A DNA stretch of 16,430 bases, taken from the NCBI GenBank assembly GCA_964383845.1, contig CAYLIF010000029.1, positions 1 through 16,430 on the forward strand. Direction: 5' to 3'. This document shows positions 7,230-14,029 of this stretch, one piece after another (the first letter of the stretch is position 1; every line of letters starts with the position of its first letter). The translations under genes and the position numbers were made by a program. Source of the stretch: JAAZGD01 sp964383845. Its GTDB lineage: Bacteria > Bacillota > Clostridia > Peptostreptococcales > Anaerovoracaceae. The notes beneath the pieces are model-generated. The model searched no databases. It saw only the letters and a program-made list of their open reading frames with translations, and had not been told where the DNA came from.

Positions 7230-8933
7230 TTATTTCGATATAAAATGACTTATTTGGTTTTGCCTGTTAAGGGCTGTTACTAGTGCATTTATTGATGCCA
7301 TTACAATATCTTCATGTACACCTACCCCCCAATAAACCCATCCATTAAGATCTGAAATGGCAACATAAGCAGCTGCTCTAGAATCTGAGTCCGCTTCCAT
7401 GGCATGTTCAGAATAAGTAACAAAGCTATAGTCAAAGGCATATGGGCTTTTCTTAAGTGCATTACTGACTGCATCTAAGCGTCCGTTCCCTGTAGCTTCC
7501 AGATGAAAGTCTTCACCGGCAAGCTTTGCTTCAATAACAACCTGCATTTTTTGATCACCTTCTGGATCTTTGATCTTTGTAAATGTAGCGTCATAAATTT
7601 CTATTGGATCAAAAAGATTCACATATTCTTCTAGAAAAGCATTCTCAACTGCATCTGGAGTCAGTTCTTTGTTGGCCTTATCAGAAATGCCCTTAATCAG
7701 ATAGCCTACTTCTCCTCGCATTTTTTCTGGTAGTTGATAGCCAAAATTGTTCTGTAGAATATAGGCTACTCCGCCCTTACCAGATTGGCTGTTAATTCTT
7801 ATTACATCTGTTTCGTATTCTCTGCCAACATCATGAGGATCAATTGGTAAATAAGGGACTGTCCACTGCTCTATCCCTTCTTCTTTTCTCCATTTCATAC
7901 CCTTTGCAATGGCGTCTTGATGAGAGCCAGAAAAAGCAGCGAAAACCAGTTTACCTCCGTAAGGTTGTCTTGCAGGTACAGGAATCCCTGTATATTTTTC
8001 GTAGAATTCAACTACTCTTGGCATATCAGAAAAATCCAGTTTGGGATTTACTCCATGGGAGTAAAGGTTCATGGCTAAAGTTACAATATCCACATTCCCT
8101 GTTCGCTCACCATTGCCAAACAAGGTTCCTTCAATTCTATCTGCCCCTGCTAATATTCCCAACTCGCTGTCAGCCACCGCAGTACCTCTGTCGTTATGAG
8201 GGTGAAGTGAAACAATTAAATTCTCTCTTTTATGCAGGTTCTTACACATGAATTCGATTTGGGATGCATATACGTGGGGAAGTGACATTGAAACAGTTGC
8301 TGGCAAGTTAATTATAACCTTTTTTTCTGGGGTCGGCTGCCAAACATCAATTACTGCGTTGCAGATTTCCAGAGCAAATTCCATCTCGGTACCTGTAAAA
8401 CTTTCTGGTGAATATTGAAAGCTAAAATCTGTTTCTGGCATTTCTTCTGCGTATTTCTGGAATAATCTAGCTCCCTTCTGAGCAATCTCAATTACTCCCT
8501 TTGCTTCCATTTTAAAAACTTGTTGCCTTTGAGCAAAGGATGTTGAATTATAAAGATGCACTATAGCTTTTTTTACACCTCTTAAAGCGTGAAATGTTTC
8601 TTTTATTATGTGTTCACGGGATTGTGTGAGAACTTGGATGGTAACATCATCTGGAATTAAATTCCCCTCAATTAAAGCCCTCAAAAATTCGTATTCTGTT
8701 TTAGATGATGCAGGAAAACCAACTTCAATTTCTTTGAATCCTATTTCCGTTAAAAACTGAAAGTATTCAAGTTTTTCAGTTAAGCTCATGGGTACTATTA
8801 ACGCTTGGTTGCCATCTCGTAAATCAACACTACACCAAATCGGAGCCTCTTCAATATGGTCTTTTGTCATCCAGTTCATTTCACAAACTGGCGGCATAAA
8901 GTAACCCACTTTATATTTATCATAATTTTTCAT
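7230..8933 (-). CDS. leuA: 2-isopropylmalate synthase (long, type 2)
   Basis: LeuA condenses acetyl-CoA with 2-ketoisovalerate to form 2-isopropylmalate, the committed step of leucine synthesis. The 567-residue product is the long form resembling actinobacterial and fungal enzymes. The TIM-barrel part has the metal/substrate motif DLRDGNQ (37-43), the N-terminal-side stretch GFKEIEVGFPA (65-75), HPHNDRG (244-250) and GNGERTGNVD (273-282). A linker follows, then a C-terminal regulatory domain from about 430, containing GNGRLDAVSNALK, which in this family binds leucine for feedback inhibition. The start is the ATG at 8933 with an AAAGGG-like site about 7-9 bases upstream. It is the first gene of the operon, behind a leucine T-box, so the pathway is controlled at both transcript and enzyme level. 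Confidence 0.96.
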   Translation of the reverse strand: MKNYDKYKVGYFMPPVCEMNWMTKDHIEEAPIWCSVDLRDGNQALIVPMSLTEKLEYFQFLTEIGFKEIEVGFPASSKTEYEFLRALIEGNLIPDDVTIQVLTQSREHIIKETFHALRGVKKAIVHLYNSTSFAQRQQVFKMEAKGVIEIAQKGARLFQKYAEEMPETDFSFQYSPESFTGTEMEFALEICNAVIDVWQPTPEKKVIINLPATVSMSLPHVYASQIEFMCKNLHKRENLIVSLHPHNDRGTAVADSELGILAGADRIEGTLFGNGERTGNVDIVTLAMNLYSHGVNPKLDFSDMPRVVEFYEKYTGIPVPARQPYGGKLVFAAFSGSHQDAIAKGMKWRKEEGIEQWTVPYLPIDPHDVGREYETDVIRINSQSGKGGVAYILQNNFGYQLPEKMRGEVGYLIKGISDKANKELTPDAVENAFLEEYVNLFDPIEIYDATFTKIKDPEGDQKMQVVIEAKLAGEDFHLEATGNGRLDAVSNALKKSPYAFDYSFVTYSEHAMEADSDSRAAAYVAISDLNGWVYWGVGVHEDIVMASINALVTALNRQNQISHFISK

Positions 8934-9006
8934 TTATACTAACCCTTTCCCTTTCACAATTTCATATTGGCAATTATTATCATCACATTCCATAGTCGAG
9001 AATAAT

Positions 9007-9043
9007 AAAAAAGCCCGTCTCCAATAAACCAAGAGACGAAGGC
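9007..9043 (-). terminator. Leader terminator of the leuA T-box
   Basis: On the minus strand GCC..CGTCTC (9033-9043) pairs with GAGACGGGC (9013-9021) around a loop of about 10 bases, followed by six Ts (9007-9012). It is the off-state of the T-box. Its 5' arm (CTCTT, 9031-9035) is also needed to pair with AAGAG next to the T-box bulge, so the two structures exclude each other. Confidence 0.88.
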
Positions 9044-9236
9044 CTGTAAGCTTCCGCGGTACCACTCTTGTTAATATCGCCTGTGAGAATAATCTCCCAG
9101 GGAATATTCCCTCGTTTGGTTCTGCTCCGGGGTGAGACGTTGCTCTAACCATATGATGCTTCCAGCTCTAAGGCATCACTCTCTGTAAGGTCTTTTCACA
9201 ACTTATTCCCTTCATCGCAGCGATATTCTGATGTTC
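9007..9236 (-). promoter_or_regulatory. T-box riboswitch leader, leucine-specific (CUC specifier)
   Basis: This RNA leader senses uncharged tRNA-Leu and lets transcription reach leuA only when leucine is short. The T-box consensus AGAGTGGTACCGCGGAA is at 9052-9068 on the minus strand. Its UGGU (9061-9064) would pair with the ACCA end of a tRNA whose discriminator is A, as in tRNA-Leu. In Stem I the specifier loop is bounded by GTTG/CAAC above and GGG/CCC below. Its 3' side reads GTCTCAC, giving codon CUC (9134-9136) followed by the usual A. The distal part of Stem I is a GTGATGC/GCATCA hairpin with an AGAGAG stretch at its base. The leader ends in the terminator at 9007-9043. A 72-codon open frame across this leader is not a gene. 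Confidence 0.94.
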
Positions 9237-9241
9237 TTATT

Positions 9242-9270
9242 AATATAATGTATAAAATCAAGTAAGTCAA
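9242..9270 (-). promoter_or_regulatory. Promoter of the leuACDB operon
   Basis: The minus strand shows -35 TTGACT (9265-9270), 17 bases, then -10 TATATT (9242-9247). The predicted start near 9235 is at the 5' edge of the T-box leader, leaving about 300 bases of untranslated leader before leuA. Between this and the divergent promoter at 9354 lies about 80 bases of very AT-rich DNA in which I see nothing further. Confidence 0.82.
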
Positions 9271-9353
9271 TATCTAGCTGATGAATATTAAGATTTATTA
9301 ATGATTTATTTGTTGATTATTAATGCTCTTTGTCAATTAAAGCAGCTATTTTG

Positions 9354-9381
9354 TTGCATTTACCCAATTAAAGGGTATAAA
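9354..9381 (+). promoter_or_regulatory. Probable promoter of the first universal stress protein gene
   Basis: TTGCAT (9354-9359) and TATAAA (9376-9381) are separated by 16 bases, and an AAGGAGGT ribosome site follows at 9429-9436. The spacer holds a small dyad ACCC-N7-GGGT (9362-9376). An alternative -10 (TATACA, 9384-9389) lies just downstream, so the exact boxes are uncertain. Confidence 0.5.
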
Positions 9382-9441
9382 CTATACATAGCATTTATTT
9401 ACTATTCTTATTTTATGTTGTAAACACGAAGGAGGTATACG

Positions 9442-9975
9442 ATGTTAAAAGTTTTAATCCCAGTTGATGGCTCTCCATCTTCAAAGTATTCAATTGAGAA
9501 GGTAATGAATACCAATATTCTTAAAAATGCAGAAGTCCATCTCGTAACCGTTATTTCCTCATCTCGATGGTCCCCTACCAGAAACCCCAGTCTTAACGTA
9601 GAGTTAAAGACAGCTAAGGACACAGCAAAAGAGAGAATGACTGAAGAAGTTTACGATATTCCAACTTTAAACCCCAGTCTTAATGCAGAGTTGCTTAAGG
9701 CCGTAGACGATGCCGACCACAAGTATGCTGATCAAGTCTTGGCAGATGCTAAAGCTACTCTTTCAACTCTTGTGGTTCCAAAAACGGCAGTTGTTAGAGT
9801 GGGTGATGCGGCTGAGGAAATTATTAAATACGCAGAGGAAATAGGATCTAGCCTTATCGTTATGGGTAATAGGGGCTTAGGAACTTTTAGCAAAGCTCTG
9901 GTAGGTTCTGTATCAGACAAGGTTCTTAATCATTCATGTTGTTCTGTTCTTATAGTAAAAGAACCCCAAGCATAA
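9442..9975 (+). CDS. Universal stress protein, UspA family, with internal duplication
   Basis: UspA-family proteins are small cytoplasmic nucleotide-binding proteins induced under many stresses; specific roles are rarely known. The N-terminus MLKVLIPVDGSPSS is the usual first strand and nucleotide loop. The ATP-binding motif G-x2-G-x9-G-S is complete at 142-156 (GNRG, then GS), so this should be the ATP-binding type. It has 177 residues against 148 for the next gene. The extra 29 residues are accounted for by a tandem duplication of residues 45-73 and 74-102, seen best as NPSLNVEL (48-55) and NPSLNAEL (77-84). The duplicated part lies in the variable helical region before the last strands. 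AAGGAGGT lies 5 bases before the ATG. It is first of three related genes. Confidence 0.93.
   Translation: MLKVLIPVDGSPSSKYSIEKVMNTNILKNAEVHLVTVISSSRWSPTRNPSLNVELKTAKDTAKERMTEEVYDIPTLNPSLNAELLKAVDDADHKYADQVLADAKATLSTLVVPKTAVVRVGDAAEEIIKYAEEIGSSLIVMGNRGLGTFSKALVGSVSDKVLNHSCCSVLIVKEPQA
9574..9747 (+). repeat. Tandem duplication (2 x 87 bp) inside the first usp gene
   Basis: Bases 9574-9660 and 9661-9747 encode two diverged copies of a 29-residue segment. The best-conserved block is 9582-9605 versus 9669-9692, with 22 of 24 bases identical and an offset of exactly 87. The rest has drifted to weak similarity (ELKTAKDTAKERM versus ELLKAVDDADHKY). The second copy aligns without gaps to the paralogue downstream, so the first copy looks like the added one. 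Confidence 0.75.
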
Positions 9976-10009
9976 AGACTCTTATTTTTAGCTTTGCTGT
10001 TGTCTTTGA

Positions 10010-10038
10010 TTGACATTTGGGTATAACACGATTAATAT
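10010..10038 (+). promoter_or_regulatory. Promoter of the second usp gene
   Basis: A consensus -35 TTGACA (10010-10015) is followed after 17 bases by TAATAT (10033-10038). It lies in the 112-base gap between the first and second stress-protein genes, so the second and third genes can be transcribed independently of the first. No convincing terminator is visible between the first two genes, so read-through is also likely. Confidence 0.65.
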
Positions 10039-10087
10039 ATTTATTAATTGTAAATTAGTTTTCATGCAATATAAAAGGAGGTACATA

Positions 10088-10534
10088 ATGTTAAAAGTTT
10101 TAATTCCCGTAGACGGTTCTCCATCCTCAAGATATTCAGTTGAAAAAGCAATTAGGACTGGAATTGCCAAAGAGGCAGAGGTTCACATTATGACTGTTAT
10201 TACACCCACTCATGCTGTTCCAACAAGAAATCCATATATGGCTGCAGAGATGGTTACTGAGTTAGGTGAAGCAAACAGAAAGTATGCAGAAAACGTACTA
10301 GCTGACGCGGTAAAAGAGATTTCTTCAGTAGCAGAGCCAAAAAGCGCTGTTATAAGAGATGGAAACCCCGCTGAAGAGATTCTTAAATATGCTGAAGAGA
10401 TAGGTTCAGATCTTATTGTTATGGGAAATAGAGGTCTAAGCACTTTCAATAAGGTTTTGCTTGGTTCAGTTTCTCAAAAAATTCTCACACATTCATGTTG
10501 TTCCGTTCTCATTGTTAAGGAACCCGCAGAGTAA
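10088..10534 (+). CDS. Universal stress protein, UspA family
   Basis: This is a second UspA-type nucleotide-binding stress protein. I take the ATG at 10088, with AAGGAGGT at 10075-10082, giving 148 residues, a normal length. The frame is open further upstream, but that would give an unrelated 26-residue extension running over the promoter. The N-terminus MLKVLIPVDGSPSSRYSVEKA nearly repeats that of the upstream gene, and the C-terminal HSCCSVLIVKEP is shared. The ATP motif is complete: GNRG at 113-116 and GS at 126-127. It aligns with the first gene without gaps once the 29-residue duplication there is removed, so the two are recent paralogues. The third gene follows after 19 bases. Confidence 0.94.
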   Translation: MLKVLIPVDGSPSSRYSVEKAIRTGIAKEAEVHIMTVITPTHAVPTRNPYMAAEMVTELGEANRKYAENVLADAVKEISSVAEPKSAVIRDGNPAEEILKYAEEIGSDLIVMGNRGLSTFNKVLLGSVSQKILTHSCCSVLIVKEPAE

Positions 10535-10553
10535 AGAGTTAAGGAGGCTATAA

Positions 10554-10988
10554 GTGATATTAGTAATACCCGTAGATGGTTCTAAGTCCGCAAAACATGC
10601 AATAAAAGCAACTATGGAAAATGGTTTGTTTGAAAATGCAGAAATTCATTTAATCACAGTTAATCCTGCTACTGGAGACATTCCTGCAAGTCCATACATG
10701 GCTCTTAATATGATGGATGAAATACTAGCAGTCAACAAGAAAAAAGCTTTGGATATTTTGAAAGAAGCAAGTGATTTGATTGCTCCAAAGTATAAAGTTG
10801 CTGCTGCTGTTTTAAAAGAGGGAGATCCTGCTCAGGAGATAATCAAGTACGCTTGTGATTTGGGTTCTGATTTGATTGTTATGGGTAATCGTGGTCTTGG
10901 TACTTTTAATAAAGTTCTTTTAGGCTCCGTCTCACAGCAAGTACTTAATCATTCTAAATGTTCTGTGCTTATAGTTAAAGAAAAATAA
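10554..10988 (+). CDS. Universal stress protein, UspA family (third paralogue)
   Basis: This is the third UspA-type protein, 144 residues, starting at a GTG codon with AAGGAGG 6 bases upstream (10541-10547). The N-terminus MILVIPVDGSKSAKHA lacks one residue compared with the other two. The ATP motif is complete: GNRG at 111-114 and GS at 124-125. It is more diverged: it has SKCSV where the other two have SCCSV, and a lysine-rich middle (VNKKKALDILKEA). It is only 19 bases after the second gene, so the two are almost certainly co-transcribed, ending at the terminator at 11026-11048. UspA proteins form dimers, so these paralogues might pair with each other; that is inference. Confidence 0.94.
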   Translation: MILVIPVDGSKSAKHAIKATMENGLFENAEIHLITVNPATGDIPASPYMALNMMDEILAVNKKKALDILKEASDLIAPKYKVAAAVLKEGDPAQEIIKYACDLGSDLIVMGNRGLGTFNKVLLGSVSQQVLNHSKCSVLIVKEK

Positions 10989-11025
10989 TAGATCCATTAA
11001 AAATCGCCCATAAGACAGTAAATTT

Positions 11026-11048
11026 AAAAAGGCCTTTAAGGCCTTTTT
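11026..11048. terminator. Bidirectional intrinsic terminator between convergent operons
   Basis: AAAAAGGCC (11026-11034) and GGCCTTTTT (11040-11048) form a perfect 9-bp stem with a 5-base loop. The plus strand ends in a run of seven Ts and the minus strand in a five-T tail. It lies 37 bases after the third usp stop codon and 3 bases after the stop of the convergent AIR-synthase-like gene, so it probably ends both operons. Confidence 0.88.
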
Positions 11049-11051
11049 TTG

Positions 11052-12047
11052 TTATTTCAAAGCTTTATATATTTCATCTGTTGCTGGAGATGCAATTTCT
11101 ATATGCTCTCCATTTACCACCATGCACACACCATTTTCTAAAGGCTTAATGCTACCAATTAAAGTAAAAGGAATATTTGCTTCTGCCATTGCGTTTTCCA
11201 TTTTTTCTTTCTTAGAAGGACTTACCATAATCATCATAGATCCTGAAGAGATCAATCGCAGATAGTCTATATCAAATGTATCACATATCTTTTTTGTAAC
11301 TTCTTCAACAGGTATTTTATCTACTTGGATTTCAGCGCCCATGTTGGCTATTTGACACATTTCCCAAATAGATCCAAGGACTCCACCTTCCGTTATATCG
11401 TGCATACCCTTTGTGCCTATTTTTCCTGCTAATACACCTTCTTTAACAACACTTACAAGTTCAATAAAGCCCTTAGCCTTTTCTAACTCTTCTTTGCTGA
11501 GTATATTTTTAAGATCTACTTCTCTGTCAGCGGAAATTATGCCAGTACCTTCCAATCCAACACTTTTAGTAACATAAACCAAATCTCCTGGAATCATGTT
11601 TTCTGCGTTTTGTGAAGACCATTTTGCACCTCTTCCTATTGCCGTAGAGACAATGACTGGTTTAGTAACTGCAGGTGTTACTTCCGTATGGCCGCCAATA
11701 ATTTCAACTCCCAGTTCCTCTGAAGCTTTGCCAGCCTGAGACATAATTTCATTGATTTCACTTTTAGTTGTTCCCTCTGGCAGCATTATAGCCAACAAAA
11801 GCCCTAAGGGTTCAACTCCATTGGCAGCAATATCATTACAAGAAATATGAACTGCTAATCTCCCAATATCCTTAACCGCAGCAGTTATAGGGTCCGTAGA
11901 AAGGACGCATTCGTAATTCCCGAAATCCACAACAGCGCAATCCTCTCCGATCCCTGGTCTTGTCAATACTTCTGGTCTTCGCCATGTAATATTCTTAAAG
12001 ACTAATTCTTCTAATAGTGAACTATCCAATTTGCCGGTTTTCAACAT
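11052..12047 (-). CDS. AIR-synthase-related (HypE/ThiL-like) ATP-binding protein
   Basis: The 331-residue protein has the two-domain fold of the PurM/HypE/ThiL/SelD superfamily, whose members use ATP to activate a substrate. The N-terminal domain (about 30-140) carries RPGIGEDCAVVDFG, STDPITAAVKDIGRLAVHISCNDIAANGVEPLG and GVEIIGGHTEV, the metal- and nucleotide-binding segments of the superfamily. The C-terminal AIRS_C-like domain (about 150-310) includes KGMHDITEGGVLGSIWEM. It is most like HypE-type proteins but ends in DEIYKALK. It lacks the terminal Pro-Arg-x-Cys tail that HypE uses in hydrogenase cyanide-ligand synthesis, so it should not be called HypE. The substrate is unknown. The ATG follows AAGGAG, 21 bases after ligA, as the last gene of the pcrA operon. 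Confidence 0.85.
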   Translation of the reverse strand: MLKTGKLDSSLLEELVFKNITWRRPEVLTRPGIGEDCAVVDFGNYECVLSTDPITAAVKDIGRLAVHISCNDIAANGVEPLGLLLAIMLPEGTTKSEINEIMSQAGKASEELGVEIIGGHTEVTPAVTKPVIVSTAIGRGAKWSSQNAENMIPGDLVYVTKSVGLEGTGIISADREVDLKNILSKEELEKAKGFIELVSVVKEGVLAGKIGTKGMHDITEGGVLGSIWEMCQIANMGAEIQVDKIPVEEVTKKICDTFDIDYLRLISSGSMMIMVSPSKKEKMENAMAEANIPFTLIGSIKPLENGVCMVVNGEHIEIASPATDEIYKALK

Positions 12048-12068
12048 GGGCTTAATCTCCTTTTGCTT

Positions 12069-14021
12069 TTAAGATGAGGCTAGCTTTAAAAAATCTTGTT
12101 CGCTTATAATTTGTACTCCAAGTGCCTTGGCACTTTTGTTTTTTGATGACACTGAAGCAGAATCATTATTAATAAGGAAATCAGTTTTAGAAGAAACTGA
12201 ACCTGTCACTGATCCGCCTCTTTGCTCTATATAATTCTTTAACTCATCTCTATTAGTAAAGTTATCTAGACTTCCAGTTATGACAAATACTTTTCCCTCT
12301 AAATTTCTTTTTACATCTTCAGAGTTTTCTTCCTCTAAAACCAAAACATCAAGAAGACGAAGAACCTTATCTTTTTTAACAGGGTCATTAAAATAATTGA
12401 TGTACGCCTCTGCCAGCACTGGCCCTACTCCTGGAATGCTTAATAGTTCTTCCATAGAAAGTGTCATCATTTCAGAAAAGTTCCCTTTAGCGAAAGCTGC
12501 AATTAATTTGGCATTTGCAGATCCAATACCAGGAATCCCTAAACCGTAAAGGAGCCTTGCTGCTGTTGTCTTTCGGCTGGCTTCTATGCTTTTCATAAGA
12601 TTTTCATAGGATTTTTCTCCAAATCCTTCCATAGATATTATGGCCTCTTTTATTTCTTGGTTGCCAGCTATTTCAAATATTTCTGCAGGTTCATGTAGTA
12701 CTCCCCCATCTATCCATTTTTCTATTGTTGCTTCAGATAATCCCTCAATATTTAAAGCGTTTCTAGATGTCAAAAGTGTAAAGGCTTTAATGTTTTTAGC
12801 AGGGCAATTGGGGTTAATACATAAAACAACTTCAACTTCTTTTTCCTTTATTAAGGCAACATCTTCTCCACAAGCAGGGCAATCACTGGGGATATCCACC
12901 TCTCCTTGGGGGGTAAGATTCTCTAAAACCTGGGGTATAATCATATTGGCTTTATACACCGTAATTCGGTCTCCTACCACCAATTGAAGCTCTTTAACTA
13001 AACTTAAATTATGAAGAGAGGCCCGTTTTACGGAAGTACCTTCTAGCTCCACAGAATCAAAAACTGCAATTGGGTTAATTAGTCCAGTTCTTGAAGCATT
13101 CCATTCTATTTTTCGTAATGTGGTTTCAGCAATTTCATCCCGCCATTTAAATGCCATTGCATCCCTTGGAAACTTGGAAGTAGACCCCAATATTTTGCCA
13201 TAGGCAATATCATTATACATCAAAACTAAGCCATCAGTGGGAAGGTCTGAAGATGTTATCTGGGTTTCGAAATCCTCAATGTCTGCCCTTAGCTTTTCTT
13301 TGTTTGTGGTTACGTGTTCAACGGTAGAAAAACCATTCACATCTAACCATGATAGCTCATCTTCTCTTTTTTCAAAATCCATACCTTCTGCCTTAACTAA
13401 AGCAAAACTGTAAAAGTGAACATGGCGAGTTCTGGTTATTTTAGGATCTAGTTGCCGAACACTTCCACTACATAAGTTTCTTGGATTCTTGTACTTAACA
13501 GCTTCTGCTCCAAGGGCCTGGTTGATTTTTTCAAAATCACTGTACTTTATAACAGCTTCTCCTCTTATTAGAAGTTTATTGGGGAATCTAATTTTAGTAG
13601 GCAAATTAGAAAATTCTCTGGCATTATTGGTAATGACCTCTCCAACTTCTCCATTCCCTCGGGTTACAGCCTTTACTAACTTACCCTCTTCGTAGGTTAG
13701 TACTATTGTAAGACCATCTAGCTTCCAGGAAAGTACCCCCTCTTGATCACCTAGCCAGGAAAGCAACTCCTGGTAATCCTTGGTTTTATTTAAAGACAGC
13801 ATAGGCTCATGGTGATATTCTTTGGGCAAAAATTCTGCTACTTCACCTCCCACCTTAATTGTAGGACTGTTTGAAAGTACTATGCCTGTACTCTTTTCTA
13901 GGTCCACCAACTCATCATACATTTTATCGTATTCTAAATTGGATAGGATTTCCTTATCCTCTCTATAATAAGCATCTCCTGCTCGATTTAATTTCTCAAC
14001 CAGTTCCCTCATTCTGTCCAT
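12069..14021 (-). CDS. ligA: NAD-dependent DNA ligase LigA
   Basis: LigA seals nicks in DNA using NAD+, joining Okazaki fragments and finishing repair. The 650-residue protein has the full domain set. There is an N-terminal Ia-like region (YYREDKEILSNLEYDKMYDEL). The adenylation domain has catalytic lysine K100 in KLDG (100-103), RGEAVI (153-158), TDGLVL (262-267) and AMAFKW (288-293). An OB fold follows at about 305-370. A zinc finger has C381, C384, C401 and C406. Helix-hairpin-helix repeats follow to about 570, and a BRCT domain lies at 572-650. The adenylation motifs read SWKLDGLTIVLTY and RGNGEVGEVIT, where the textbook form has RGDG..GEDIT. From memory this variant is frequent in clostridial LigA. 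It starts 8 bases after pcrA. Confidence 0.96.
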   Translation of the reverse strand: MDRMRELVEKLNRAGDAYYREDKEILSNLEYDKMYDELVDLEKSTGIVLSNSPTIKVGGEVAEFLPKEYHHEPMLSLNKTKDYQELLSWLGDQEGVLSWKLDGLTIVLTYEEGKLVKAVTRGNGEVGEVITNNAREFSNLPTKIRFPNKLLIRGEAVIKYSDFEKINQALGAEAVKYKNPRNLCSGSVRQLDPKITRTRHVHFYSFALVKAEGMDFEKREDELSWLDVNGFSTVEHVTTNKEKLRADIEDFETQITSSDLPTDGLVLMYNDIAYGKILGSTSKFPRDAMAFKWRDEIAETTLRKIEWNASRTGLINPIAVFDSVELEGTSVKRASLHNLSLVKELQLVVGDRITVYKANMIIPQVLENLTPQGEVDIPSDCPACGEDVALIKEKEVEVVLCINPNCPAKNIKAFTLLTSRNALNIEGLSEATIEKWIDGGVLHEPAEIFEIAGNQEIKEAIISMEGFGEKSYENLMKSIEASRKTTAARLLYGLGIPGIGSANAKLIAAFAKGNFSEMMTLSMEELLSIPGVGPVLAEAYINYFNDPVKKDKVLRLLDVLVLEEENSEDVKRNLEGKVFVITGSLDNFTNRDELKNYIEQRGGSVTGSVSSKTDFLINNDSASVSSKNKSAKALGVQIISEQDFLKLASS

Positions 14022-14029
14022 TGTTTTAC

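Noticed and set aside
7844..8251. 135-codon plus-strand frame inside leuA
   Set aside because: It is antisense to conserved LeuA motifs, so it is a shadow of the real coding frame.
8934..9152. 72-codon open frame before leuA
   Set aside because: It runs through the T-box leader and its terminator; conserved RNA signals explain the sequence and there is no ribosome site.
9975..10008. Possible terminator between the first and second usp genes (AAAGAC/GTCTTT)
   Set aside because: The 6-bp stem encloses a loop of about 22 bases and lacks a T-run after it; too weak to call.
10010..10087. 26-residue N-terminal extension of the second Usp protein
   Set aside because: It overlaps a consensus promoter and has no family similarity. 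AAGGAGGT points to the ATG at 10088.
11052..12047. Naming this gene hypE or thiL
   Set aside because: The HypE terminal cysteine tail is missing and no hyp or thi genes are nearby; only the superfamily can be supported.
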